From Centropus unirufus (lineage: Eukaryota > Chordata > Aves > Cuculiformes > Centropidae): a stretch of 64,000 nucleotides of DNA. The stretch covers positions 7,718,714 through 7,782,713 of the forward strand of contig VYZI01000005.1 in the NCBI GenBank assembly GCA_013397695.1. Reading direction: 5' to 3'. This document shows, in pieces, positions 41,961 to 53,910 of the stretch. How positions within the stretch are numbered: position 1 is the stretch's first letter; every line of letters begins with the position of its first letter. The notes under the pieces were generated by a model. That model worked only from the letters and a program-made list of their open reading frames with translations, ran no database searches and had not been told where the DNA came from. The position numbers and the translations under genes were made by a program.

Positions 41961-43776
41961 ACGGACTCCAGTTGGTAGGTGGGGAGAGAGGACGTTTTTG
42001 CTTCCATATCCCTAATATATTACAGTGCCATGGAAGAGAAATGGAGATCTCTGTAATAGCTGAAAACAAGTAAAGGCACCTGTCTCTGAAGGGGGGCTCA
42101 AGAGATAGTAATTTTACAGGCAGGAGTATGGATCAATGCAGAATAATTTAATTTCAGCCTTTTCTGCATTTGGCTAGCTGTGGTTCATAGGAAAATTTGG
42201 AATGAAAACCTGAAATCAGTGGTGTTGTCTTTGCATAGGGGGATAATGTTAACCTGCTTAGCAGAGTATTTGTTTAACGTGTCTGAACTTTGAACAGATA
42301 ATTACCTCAATAATATATATGAAAGTAACTTCTGTGCACTTACAGTCCTTCTGAATATAAAGGTAGAGCTTCTTATGGAAAGATGAGCTATTAAAGGTAT
42401 GCACAGACAAAAAGAGAAAATAAGGGAAGAGTTTTTTGCATCTATCCAAAAGGGTAAACTGAAGGTGTGTCTGTATATTTAGTACCCTTCAAGTGGCCAA
42501 TTTTCTTCAATTTTTTTCCTTATCAAAACCATTGAGCGCTGTTAATTTTCCAAGCAAAGGCTGCAAAATTAAGAAACAGAGATATAGAGATAAGGCAGTG
42601 GAAGAATATAAAGTGATTAAAAAACATAGTTCTAACTAGAGTTGTTCAAATAAAAAAAAAATTTAAAAACCCAATTAGAAACAAAAGTCATAGAAAATGT
42701 GAACATATTGTGTTCCTTAAATAACCAGATGTTCTTTCCTTCCTGAAGGCAGCCAGGGCTAGGAATAAAAGGTTTAAAACTATTGTTTTAAGTTAACTGT
42801 GAATTTTGCAAATCTGTTTTCACCCTTCAGCAAATAAAATTCTAATACAGCAACATAAGCAATGTAATTTTCATGTTTGGGTGTTCTTATTTGTATGTTC
42901 TTCTATGCTGAAGTGTTAACCTTATCACAATGACTTATTAGAAAACTAAAGCACTACATAGATTATTACAGTTTTACGTTGCATACCAAGAACCTGACAA
43001 ACCACCCTTTGTCTGAAAGCTTACTATAGTTATTCTTAATGCTTTTGTGAAAGAAGTTTGCTTTCAGATATCTTAACGTGGAGAGTTACACTGTGAACCA
43101 AACTGGTTAGGAGCATACTTAATTCAAGGGCGACACCTTTTATCATAAGACATCAAATAAAGAAAAAAACAAACAAACAAAAAAAAAGAAAATAACTTTT
43201 GCTTGGTCGATGGGAATTAATGTGTTAGTTATGCCAATAATATTCTCCTTACTGCAGCTGATATTTTCTCAGCAGCTATTTGCTGACAATGAGAATAGTC
43301 ATATATTAATATTATATTCTAACTAAATGTACAATAACGCATACATGACAATTCAAAGAAGCTGTATTAGTTCATCATGACTGAAATTACTGGGACTGCC
43401 AGAAACCTCGAGGAATAATAAATGGTCACGATCGCTCGTATAACGATTAGTCAGAGAAATCTGCATTCCAGCTTTTAACACTTTTCACAACCTGAGCAAT
43501 AGGTGACAAGGGGAAAACAGATAACTGAAATTTTGAACCCCACTCTTTGTACATTTTCAGCTGAAATTTCTTCGCAAGGAGGTGCCACCGTCTCAGAGTT
43601 TTCACTTTCTTCTCCCGCAGAGAAATCCTTTCCCCTACACTCATTAGCTGAGGGGCTGCTGCCGAGCTGCAGCCGGCCTTTGAAAGCTGCCGTTGTGTCA
43701 GTAGCGTTCGCTTTGCTGTTTGTGGCAGGAGAAAAGCACTTTCGGGGTTGGTTTGTTTGTTTGTTAGCATTGTGTG

Positions 43777-43880
43777 TGCAATCTGGCATTAATTACCTCT
43801 CTTTAATGACCAGATTGCAGCCAATGGGAAGTTGGGATCTGGCAGTGTTTGGGCATTAGCAGCTCATTAATTTGCACCTA
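43777..43880. promoter_or_regulatory. Candidate intronic regulatory element with large dyad and homeodomain cores
   Basis: An imperfect inverted repeat (arms 43778-43792 and 43803-43818, one bulged base, 10-nt spacer) is followed by CCAATGG (43821) and further CATTAG and CATTAATT cores. The density of TAAT-type cores is typical of conserved developmental enhancers, which are common in large vertebrate introns. Conservation itself cannot be judged from one sequence. Confidence 0.3.
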
Positions 43881-43980
43881 CACACACTGAGGGGGGGGGT
43901 GGAGTTCATTTGCTTAGAGGGGTACCAACAGGAGGGAGTGGGGGTCGGGAACAAATGTTTGCTTTTTGCGTTTTTCCTCC

Positions 43981-44001
43981 TTTTTTTTTTTTTTTTTTTT
44001 T
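43981..44001. repeat. Homopolymer run of 21 T
   Basis: Twenty-one consecutive T follow a CT-rich run and precede cccatatcatgaag. It could be the reversed A-tail of an old retroposed sequence, but I see no recognisable body upstream on the minus strand. Other homopolymers are 17 A at 29307-29323 and 15 A at 47767-47781. Confidence 0.9.
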
Positions 44002-47000
44002 CCCATATCATGAAGAATGTGACTGATTTGTAAGGCAATTTGAAATTAGACGTTAGGGGTTTGGAGTGCATGGGTGGGAAGTAAGTATGAGCAGTGTGGG
44101 ATAATGGATATCCCAGGGCAGTATGAGCTGGCAGTGCGGCTAAGGTCAGCTACTCTTTAAAGGAGAGTTGCCTTTTCCAGAAAAGCTAAGTACATGTCTC
44201 TTCACCTGGGAGGGGCATTTTCTTACAGTGATTCACAGAAAACTTCTGTTTGCTTTAATTTCAGAAAGATTAAGGTCTCAGATATTTAATGAAATGTAGA
44301 TAGACTTTTATAAACAAAAATGTGTCAGGATCTTCAGCCTGACCTCACATTTTACAACCATGTTCAGTTCCTAATAGCTAACCCTGGCATTTTGGTGATC
44401 TAACTTCCCCATTTGCAAATAGAATATGATTAGATGTGTTCTAAACACCTCCTTTTGAATAAATGGAGGCTTTTTCTGTAATTGTATGCAAAGTTTTTAA
44501 TGTGGGCCTATACAACTAAGAATTCCATTGATTATACATGTGAAAGCCATAGTATTAATTTGTTTTTTTCTTAAAAATATTCTTCTCTTATGTTCTTGAA
44601 ATGAGAAACTTTTGCTTTCCAACAACATAGGACGTGCTTTGTTTTAAGAATTATTGTTCTAAATATTCACTTATTGTGTTTCATTAATAGAATAAGGTGT
44701 GACAGGCAGCTATGAGTTTAATGATAAATTACTTGGAATAACCATGTTGCCATAGTACCACGTAAAAATAGTAAATGTACCATGAATTAAAAATCTTCTT
44801 TGTCTTTTCTACATTTGTTTCAAAACCTTCATTCCCAGTTCACCTGTGCATTTAAAAGTATGAAAAGGCTTTGTGGTCAGTACTCATAGTACTTTAACTT
44901 TCTCATCTCTTCCAAAGCTCATTACAGTTTCCTCTGATACGTTAACCATTTAATCGACCCACCATAAAATAGTCACCTTCTTCAAAATATTCTATATGGC
45001 ACAAGTAAGATTTTCAGGAAAAACTCTTGGCAAGTGGTTGATTAGTCATCTAGTCAAGACTTTTTGGATGAGAAATCTTTCAAAGTCCTTCTCATTCCTC
45101 AGTTTTCTATGTAGGCATCACTGAAAAGAGAGCGCTGATGTCTAGGACTTCCAACCACGATGCAGATTCCAGCACTGATCTGTCTTTTAGTCTTGTATGC
45201 ACGGGACACTTATTTGATGTTTAAGAACCCACAACCATTGTATCAATGCCAGTTAAGCAGCCATATTATTTAAATGAATAGGAAAATGGTGGGAAATAAT
45301 ACAGAATAAAGCAAAGCTTCCTAAACAGTGACACCTCTCATAGTTAAAACAAAGCTGTTCTGCATGTCAGATGGTACGGGAACAAAGGACTGGTCCCAGT
45401 TCTGTGTAGGGCTGAACAAGATGGTGCTGCAGTCCACTCTGGAGTGGACTCTGCAGTCCTGGCACTGAGAACAGAGCCTGGCAAGGAGGTTCCATTGACA
45501 TTGTTCTGATTGTTGCTCTTGTGCGGCCCAGCAGGATTGCTGCTGGCCTTGAGGGCAGTGAGGGGTTGGTGGTACGGCTGGTGATTTCTGGGTGGTTGGA
45601 GAGGTGCAGTCTTTCAGAGGAGGCAGCTAAAGGCAGATTAGGAACCATTGTTTCTACTTTTGACTAATACGAAAACAAGTATATAATAGCATTGTATAGA
45701 ACAGCAAGTAATGTGTGTTATTCAGTACAAAGACAAGGCAGCTACTTGCCGATCAGACAACTGGGATAATAATTGCGAACACAAGAGGAACAAACTGTTT
45801 GCAATCTTCTCTGTAGATTTCTTAACTATGCCTTTTATTGAGATGTCTTCCCTAGTAATCAGGAAGAGAAGGCATGAGGTGCAGCAAAATCATGTTCAGG
45901 ACAGAGGGACAATCAGGGAAAATTTAGAATTAGGGAAGGAATTACTCTCCACTGCTGATAAGTGCTCCCAGTAATATTCACTGGGAATTCATAAGCTCTA
46001 TCATGTTAAGGGCAAGTACCTTAGAAAGGTAAGATGGAAGAGAAAGTTATTATTGGAAGCCAGAACATTAAACTGTGCTTTCTCTTTGAGCAAACTGATA
46101 TCCCTAGTAGCAAAAAAAGAAGCAATTCCGGTTGTATTTGATGCTAAAGCAAGAAGCTGAAGCATTATAAGGTCTTAATTACTTTAGCTACCAATAAAAC
46201 TTATTGCTTGTGAATTTCTTGAGGCAGTTTCTTTCAAATGATTGGTTTACTTCTGTTTAAAAAGTCGTCTAAAGCTACTGACCCTTTCCTAAAGAGTAAT
46301 GATGTTATTTATAAAATTACACTAATAAAATGTATTTAACACTGTTACATTGAGGTGATTATGGTTCTTCTCGTGTGCAACCTGACAATTCAATTAATCA
46401 CTTCCAGGTTTCAAGGTAGTTTATCAAAAGGAAGGACTGAATACACTTAAAGCACTTTGATTCTGCCTAATCAAAAGTTCTCCCTATCATAATTTATTCA
46501 TTTCATTAAAATGTGCAAAACACAATCCGTGAGATGTAGAAAGATAAATTCATAACTTTTCAATAAGGTATGAAAGATTTTCTATCAAACCATATCCAAT
46601 CCATTGTGATGGAATCTTAAGTTCAGTCTCTTCTGATATAAATGTAGATGTATTGCTGGAGTATTGACATATTAAAATAGTAAATATTACTTTTTTAATT
46701 GTTGCATACCAATCCAAAACAGCAACGTACTTTCAAGATAGAAGTAGGAATGGCGTGTTTTATCCTTCACTGTAACTTGTTATGAAAAATTAGATTTGGA
46801 GATGTGAGGTAGGACTCTGTCCTTTATCTTTTTACACAGCAGTAAGGAGCAATAGTTTTCAAAATGGCTTGGTGGTATCCTCATTACTGAAATCTCAAAC
46901 TGGAAGGATTTTCTTGTTCCACAGCACCAGGACCTTAGCTCGCTGCATTTCAGAGGAAAAGACTTGGACGTCATATTTGTTTTGCTGTGTTGTGTGCATG

Positions 47001-50000
47001 GGGCTCTTTGAAAGAGACGCTTTCGCTCCCCTAAGGACCCTTTTCAAGTGTTTTGTGTAGCATATTACACATGGAACATAAATTTATCTGTCTCTTTTCC
47101 ATGTAACAGAAATAGCCAAATAACACCTTAAAATGTTCTTAGTTTTCCCTGATATGTGAGATTTGTGTATAAGCATGTATCTGGAGAAGACATAATGCTG
47201 TAAGTGTGGTTATAAGGGTTTTATCAGTATAAGCTTTGGATAACCGCATTACTCACAAAGCCATAAGTGAGTTATGCAGGTTGTCCAAAAATGAGTGCCA
47301 ATAAAACCATAATGTGGTAGCTTTTCTGTACATAAAGATGTCACATTTTAACTCTCATAATTTGGAGCATTCCAGGGTTTAAAGCAAGGCTTGCTGTGTG
47401 TTCCATTTCAAAAGCCTGAATCTTTCCTCCACAATGTTGTAAAACTCCTGTTCCTAACCATGCAGGGCTGCAAGATGCCAGAGCATAAATCTGTCACGGG
47501 GTAGGGCTGAACACTGTCAGATTTATACCTCACTATTTAGTTAATTTACTTCTTAAAACCAAGGGTTCAGCTGAAAAATAGATGACTAAATTAAGAGGCA
47601 GATTTAAAAGGTGCTTAAGCGATTCTGTTGATGCAGGATGGGGATTTTACACTTGAACTTTGGCAGATTAGAATCCTTTTGTCTGGAATATCGATAAAAG
47701 CTGATTTGGTATGATTTGATCTACCTGTTAAAACACAATACACTGTAAAACTATACACACACTAACAAAAAAAAAAAAAAACTAGGGGGGATTTCCTATC
47801 AACTGGGACAAGAAGCCGAAATAGACGACTAGAAATTTCTTTCAGTCAAGTCACTGAAGCATTCTTTTCTCACTTGTCATTTTTTTCATTTCTTCATCTC
47901 TTGTCATAGAATGCCCATGTGTGTATGCAGTTAAAAACAGACCATAATGCACAGTATTTAAAATATCTTCCTGGTATCTGAAGTTTCTAGTTGCCAGGGG
48001 AATGGAGTGTTTTCACGTAACTAAACTGGAGATAATTTATTTCAGCTTGATCGGAATTCAGGGGTTTCTTCCTGCCTTGACCCAATTAACTGAATTTTCT
48101 TTCCTATTCAGTTCTTTTTGGGAATTTTTGTTGTTTCAGGGAAAGAAAAGGCAGTCCTTAATTTTCTAGAGAAACAATAAAATATGATAATTCATCGTGC
48201 TGTTATTGCATTGTAAATAATGAGTTCAGCAATTGAGACCCACAGCATCTTTCTGGAAAATGTAAACAGGAAGCATTATTCCCAGTTTGAGGATTATAGC
48301 GTTCCTTTGCCAGCACCAGTATTAGTGCATGGATCTCCTGACTCCTGTGATTAAAGCAAATTCTTTATTAGTTCTTTTTGTACAGGATACTCTTCACGTT
48401 GTGCTGGTTTTGTACATAGGATTGATAGATTCAGTCTATCAACTTATGTTTTGGATAATGTTTTGCTATTGGCCACGTTAGAATTGGCAATAGCATATTA
48501 TGTCCTCAAATGTCTCTCTGTTGTTTTTTTGTTTTCTGTTTTCTGTTTTAGTATGCATTTAACTCATTGGTTCATAGGTAGGTGGAATACCTTTTGTGCT
48601 CCAACACGTTGCTTGTTCTGCAGAAATTACAGTTAGGGAGGAGGAAAATTAGAAGGTGCAAAGAAAGTTTTGGTTTGGGAATAGTCTTTGGGCACTCTAG
48701 AGTTTGTGATGGGTTGGTTGTTTAGCGTACAAAATATTTTGGCTGTTGATGTAATGTTAAGCTGTTGCTTGTACTGTGGAAGTCTAGTCACAGAGTAGAG
48801 ACAGCTGCTTGGATACCTGACAAAAGAATAAAAAAAGGAAAGTTGAAACTCTGTTCAGCTAGCAGATTAGATAATCATTACTAAATATTTCATATTAATT
48901 ATTAGTACCTAATAGGAAAACTTCTGCTAAACTGAATAAATAGTATTCCTGATCCTTATCTCAACTGCTATATTTCAGCTCTGTTCCCCATCCAATTTTT
49001 TGCTAGGTTTGTATCATCTCTATTGAAGAAAGAAGCATAGGTGAGCCTGAAGGAAGAAGAAAGTCTTTGCAAACTTCCCAGTCATTACTGAATATATGGT
49101 CATAAGCTCCTCCAAATCTCGTTAAAAACAGATGAAAGAAAACACCATTTTAATACAAATTATGGAAATTATTTAAAAAAATTCAATATTGCCCTGTCAG
49201 CTAAAGAAGGGAAAAAGCAGCAAACTGGCCCCTTAAAAATATTAAAATAAAAAAGGCATCATTATCTTTCCCTTTTTTATGTATGTTTAGTTCAATCTAT
49301 TCTTTGGTTTAGGCTTAAAATATTAGTAGTTTAGGAAAAAAAAGGATACATGTTTGGCAGCATTTTTTTAATATATTGGAAAAAATAGTTTAAAAAAATC
49401 CCATTTGGCACTAGTGAGGTGATTATTTCAGTCAGTCTATTGCTGCCTGTACATGTGATTCACTGCTGCTGTTTTGTTTGGGTTTTTTTCTCTCTTGCAT
49501 TTAGGTTATCTGGTTTCAGATAAAATCTATTAAGTGGGGTATTTTTCAGGAGCTGAGGTTTTCCCACCTGTCTACCCTAAACACCTGCAACATATGTTTG
49601 TGTAACCCTGCCACGCTTTGTGGTTTGGGCCTTGAGAAATTCCCCCAGAGCTTTTTGCTTATAAACAGCTGAGCAATTTGTTTCTCTAATGACGAGTGCT
49701 TTTCCCTTGGCATCGAGGCAATAGCATGTTCACTAAAATAAGTCTCATTTTTCATCAGACATATTGAAAATCCTTTTTAATTGTTGTCTCTTATTTTGAA
49801 CCTTTAGATTTTCTATTTGATTTTTTTTTCTGTTGATATAATTAAGGCGCGGGGGGGGAGGGGAAGAGAAGAAATACCTCAACAAAGAAGAAAAAAAGAG
49901 TGTTGTAGAGTCCTCTGCTTGCCACCTGCATGGAAACTTTTACAAATAATATGTGCTCGGATGGTGAAGTGTTACACTGCAGTAGTAACCTGGTTTTTCT

Positions 50001-52928
50001 GGTGTGTTATAGAACAGGCTGCCTGCGACTCCTGTCCTGCACAAGCGTGCTTTGTGTTATTGCATCAACTCTTGTGGATAATGTGACACAAGATGTCTCC
50101 TTGCGCCAGGGAGGAAAGATTCTAATGGGGAACGTGAGCACGTGAAGCGTGGTCCCTCAGCTAGGGAGAATTGCTTTTCAGCAGTTTAGGAAAGTTTAGG
50201 GAATCTCTGCAGCATTCTACGTGACTGACCACAGCCCCTGCCTTAGGAGAAGAGCAGTCACAGGTATAACTTAACTTGACCCCCGTGTCCCTCGAGGAGA
50301 ATAAAGCGAAATAGAAAGTTCCCAAGAACGTCTTGCCATCGGTGGGAACTGGGATGAGTCCGTCCAGTGGTGGCAGGAGCATCGGGCTTAGGACTTGAAC
50401 AGGTCAGGGGACAGAGGGTCACGGACCTTTTCAGCAAGGAAAGGCTGAGAAGCAGGATTACCTCAGAGATACTCGGAATGCCTTCCCCTTGGGCTGTGGC
50501 TAACACATTTTGAAGAGGCAAAGTCCAAAATGACATCAGTTTCAGTGTGTGCTTCTATATCTGAATTTCACACATTGTCCTCATGAAAGTACAAATTGGG
50601 CATTTTCTATTAGTTGAACTAAGCTCGGTCTAGCTAGAAATTTGTGAACCAAAGAATTATAAAACCAGCAGACTGCCCCTGCAAAAAGGGTGTGTGGAAA
50701 AGGGATTTCTAGTATAGGCATAGGCACCTTTCCACTCTGATTTCTGCCTTCTGTTTCTGTATAGTGCTCTTACACAATTGCTTCGGGGGATTCAATCAGC
50801 TACTAATTGGAAGGTTGATTTCACTGTCTTTTGAACATTATCCTTTTAGCAAAAAAAAAGATTTGATCTGAGATACTAGTCAAAATACAGAAACTGAAAA
50901 AGAAAAGGAAAAAACCTTACTTGCTTAAGTAATTAAAAATACAAATAGAATCATTCTAAACTGCGCTGTGTAGGAAAAAAAAATGTGGTTATTGTGAATA
51001 TTTTAAACAAGAGATTTATGTTCTGCTGTAAACAAATTAGTTTAGTCTTCTGTCCTAATAATAGACTATAACATAGGGGACAGCTAAAATTGGACGCTCA
51101 GGAAAATTACTTTAAAACTCATAATGAAGAGACATTGCAATTGTGTAGGTTTTATTTTCTGCTTCTTATATTTAACTTACTGAAAGGGTTAAAAATATAT
51201 AGGATTTAAAGGGCAGCCACAATGACATAAAGATCATAGTCTTCGTGGCCATTTTTTTTGCTATCTAAATTTCAGTTTTCAGAAGTATTTAAAATTTCTG
51301 TTGTGATATTTCACAGATACTTGTCTGCTAACATACGTCAGGTTGTTGTGGTTTTTTTTTTCAATAATGAGATTTTTCCAACAGGATATCTCTGTAGTTT
51401 TACAACAGGTGTTGCAACAGTAACCCTTGGTATTTACTCTCTTGTATTTCTAATGTTTTTTCAACAGCATTTTTTTCTGAGGGTTTTTTTCACTGTATGT
51501 AATAGTACTTTAAACTGCTAGATCCTTTGATAGCTTTAAACATCACAGGAATTTAAATAGGCCCCTGTGAAAGTCATGCCTGAGCCTCATTCATATGTTT
51601 GAGTTAGATCATTATTCCTATTAATGGTTTTAAGTGCTTAGATAGTAGATCAGCCTTTCGTGTCTTGAATTGCTTGTCATTTCTGCATAAATATGTTTCA
51701 AGATATTGTTCCACATTAACTTTCCCTACCTTTTTTATTTAGAAGCATTGTGTAATGATCTTTTTTTTACCCTTTGTTGGGTGATGGAATAGAAATTTCA
51801 GTGGTTTTGCTAAGTTTAAAATATATAATGGGTTATTGGAAACAAATTGCTAAACTGGTTAGCATCTTGTAAAGTGGATTTTTCAGAAAGCTCTTTTATG
51901 ATTTATAAGTGCCCATTATTTTTACCAGTTCTTACTCTTCTACCTTGTTGAAAAGGTCATCAAGGCACATAAAGAAAAAAGTTATTTGATTTATGGGAGA
52001 AAAAGTTGCACTGTTTGATTACTCACATACTACTCACAGAACCATCAGTTATCCTCATCATGTCGGTTTGGATTTGATTATCACAGAAATGCATTGAATT
52101 ATCAAACTAGAGCAATAGTAACCAAAGCTGATTCATTGTTATTGCTGTCAGTGGATGAAGACTGACTTACAAGCCATAAGAATGGGTAGAGTTACATAAA
52201 TACTGGGTTTATAATAGGAGAAGAAAAACATAGAGTGGCCATTACAGCGTGGGTGGTAGGATAGGTGAGGACTTCTTTAATGCTTGTCTAATATCTTTGA
52301 GTTGTTTCATTTTTTTACTGAACATTACAAACAGGAAATTCTTACGAAATGTTTAGTGAGTTTCCAAAGAAAGAAAATGAGACGTTTCATACAAGATTAA
52401 GTCTGACTGCAGGAAACTGTCTGGAAATTCCCAGCCTTAAATTTGAGAAATCTCCTTTGATAGCTACTACCACTTTAAAACTTCTCTCCTTTTGTGCACA
52501 TGCAATACTTCTGTCTTCAAAATGCAATTCCAATTTCCTTCTCCAAAAATAAGGTTTCTGGGGAAGGAGGATTATCTGCAGTTATGAGGAAAATGAGAGA
52601 ATAAGACTATAGATACCCCAGTCTGTAATGAAATCTGGAGGGCAAAAATACAACATGTGAAACTGAAACAGCTGAAGATGGACACTGTCAAAAATATGCT
52701 GTACTCTTGCCTGTGCTCAACTGTTTTGGAAAGGTCATTGTGTAGATCATTGAAACTATTTACTACTAGCCAGACCTGAATGACTAAACCTTTTGAAGTT
52801 AATACTTGGACAGTATTTAGATCTGTTTCCTACAATATATCTGATCGCCATGCATAGATTTACCCGTTTGGTTTCTCTTGCATTATAAATTTTTTAAGCC
52901 ATTGCTCTTCTAATTTTTATGTGTATAG

Positions 52929-52975
52929 ATGTGCGTGCATGTGTGTGTGTGTGTGTGTGCGCGTGTGCATATATG
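52929..52975. repeat. (GT)n microsatellite in a 47-nt alternating purine-pyrimidine tract
   Basis: From atgtgcgtgcat through an uninterrupted GT run (52941-52959) to gcgcgtgtgcatatat, every base alternates purine and pyrimidine. It is a typical polymorphic microsatellite with Z-DNA-forming composition. Confidence 0.95.
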
Positions 52976-53824
52976 GCCTCTGTGTACCTCTCTGTTATTT
53001 TGGCTTCATCTCCATGCAAATTTTTTTTACTTAAAAATATTTACTTCCCCCCTCCTCCAAATATTGTCATTTGGGGTCATTTGTTCAGTCAGGATACTTC
53101 ACGCCTATATTGTGGTCTATAATCATTAGATCCAAAAAGGATTGCTTCAGAACCACTGAAGTCACAATGCTTCTGTGAAATAGCTTCATTGTGGCAGAGG
53201 TTGAGACTAAAAAGTGGCTTCTGGTTTCCATATTAACTATATACGTTTTATTATAGCAGAACATTTCTTTGTGGCTACTTGCTTTGAGTAGGGTGGAATT
53301 TGAAGAGAAAAAAAGGCTCCGTGTGCCATCTAGTGACAGTGTTCAGGTTGTCTCTAAATGTAATTCTTTGCTTATCTAAGACCCTGCTAGCAACACATTC
53401 GGTTCAAAATGGTAGCTGTAGTTTCTCTTGCTGTTACTTTTTTTCTTTAAAAACATATCATGTTAGCTAGGAGATGGTAAAATTCTATAATTGAGCAAAA
53501 GGAAGAAATCAGATCAAAATCTGAACTTTAATTAGAAATGTCAGCACTACAGCAAACAGCCTCAACACTGTGTGGAAAAGCACTGATTTCTGTGACTATG
53601 GAGTGGAATCACTGGTAACGCTTTGTGTTATTTTAAGTATTTCGAAATTTCCCTTTAGCGTAAACGGCATTACTGCTTTGGGACACCAAGACCCTGGGAA
53701 AGTAAATTATTCTTTAAATTTCTAATTTGTTAATGAGATTGTCCTTGTCTCTGCTTTACATCTCTCAGAAACTTCCAGTTAAATTATTATTTTAAAAAGA
53801 TATATGTTTTTTCTTTTTTTTAAG

Positions 53825-53910
53825 AGAAATCCAAGACCTGTGACTCACCAATTCCAGCAAAATTTAGATTATTACAAAGCACGTGGAGCAGACTTGATGA
53901 ACAAAACCCG
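53825..53910 (+). CDS. TBC1D5: TBC1D5 internal exon C: linker just after the TBC domain
   Basis: This exon of 86 nt gives 28 codons plus two bases: RNPRPVTHQFQQNLDYYK then ARGADLMNKT and a split Arg codon. It follows the DPK end of exon B in phase 0, and the CG left over is completed by the first C of exon D. The acceptor is a near-pure T tract ending in taag at 53821-53824. The donor is GTAAGC from 53911. The encoded stretch is the conserved basic and polar segment that leaves the TBC domain in TBC1D5. I recall Tyr in mammals where this sequence has His (in PVTHQF), which would be a small lineage difference. The exon is too short to be seen without homology, so the call rests on the recalled protein, the phase match and the two splice sites. 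Confidence 0.94.

Larger units (their letters stand above)
38666..53824 (+). other. TBC1D5: TBC1D5 intron between exons B and C
   Basis: The intron is 15,159 nt long with GTGAGC at the donor and taag at the acceptor, phase 0. It contains a 39-bp tandem duplication (39650-39726), two homeodomain-motif-rich patches (about 41.86-41.96 and 43.77-43.88 kb), a 21-T run (43981-44001), a 15-A run (47767-47781) and an alternating purine-pyrimidine tract (52929-52975). I see no coding exon in it. Confidence 0.9.

Noticed and set aside
43447..43859. Overlapping frames of 104-118 codons on both strands around 43.5-43.8 kb
   Set aside because: Both-strand openness reflects a locally higher GC content. 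There is no protein family match. The region is better seen as possible regulatory DNA.
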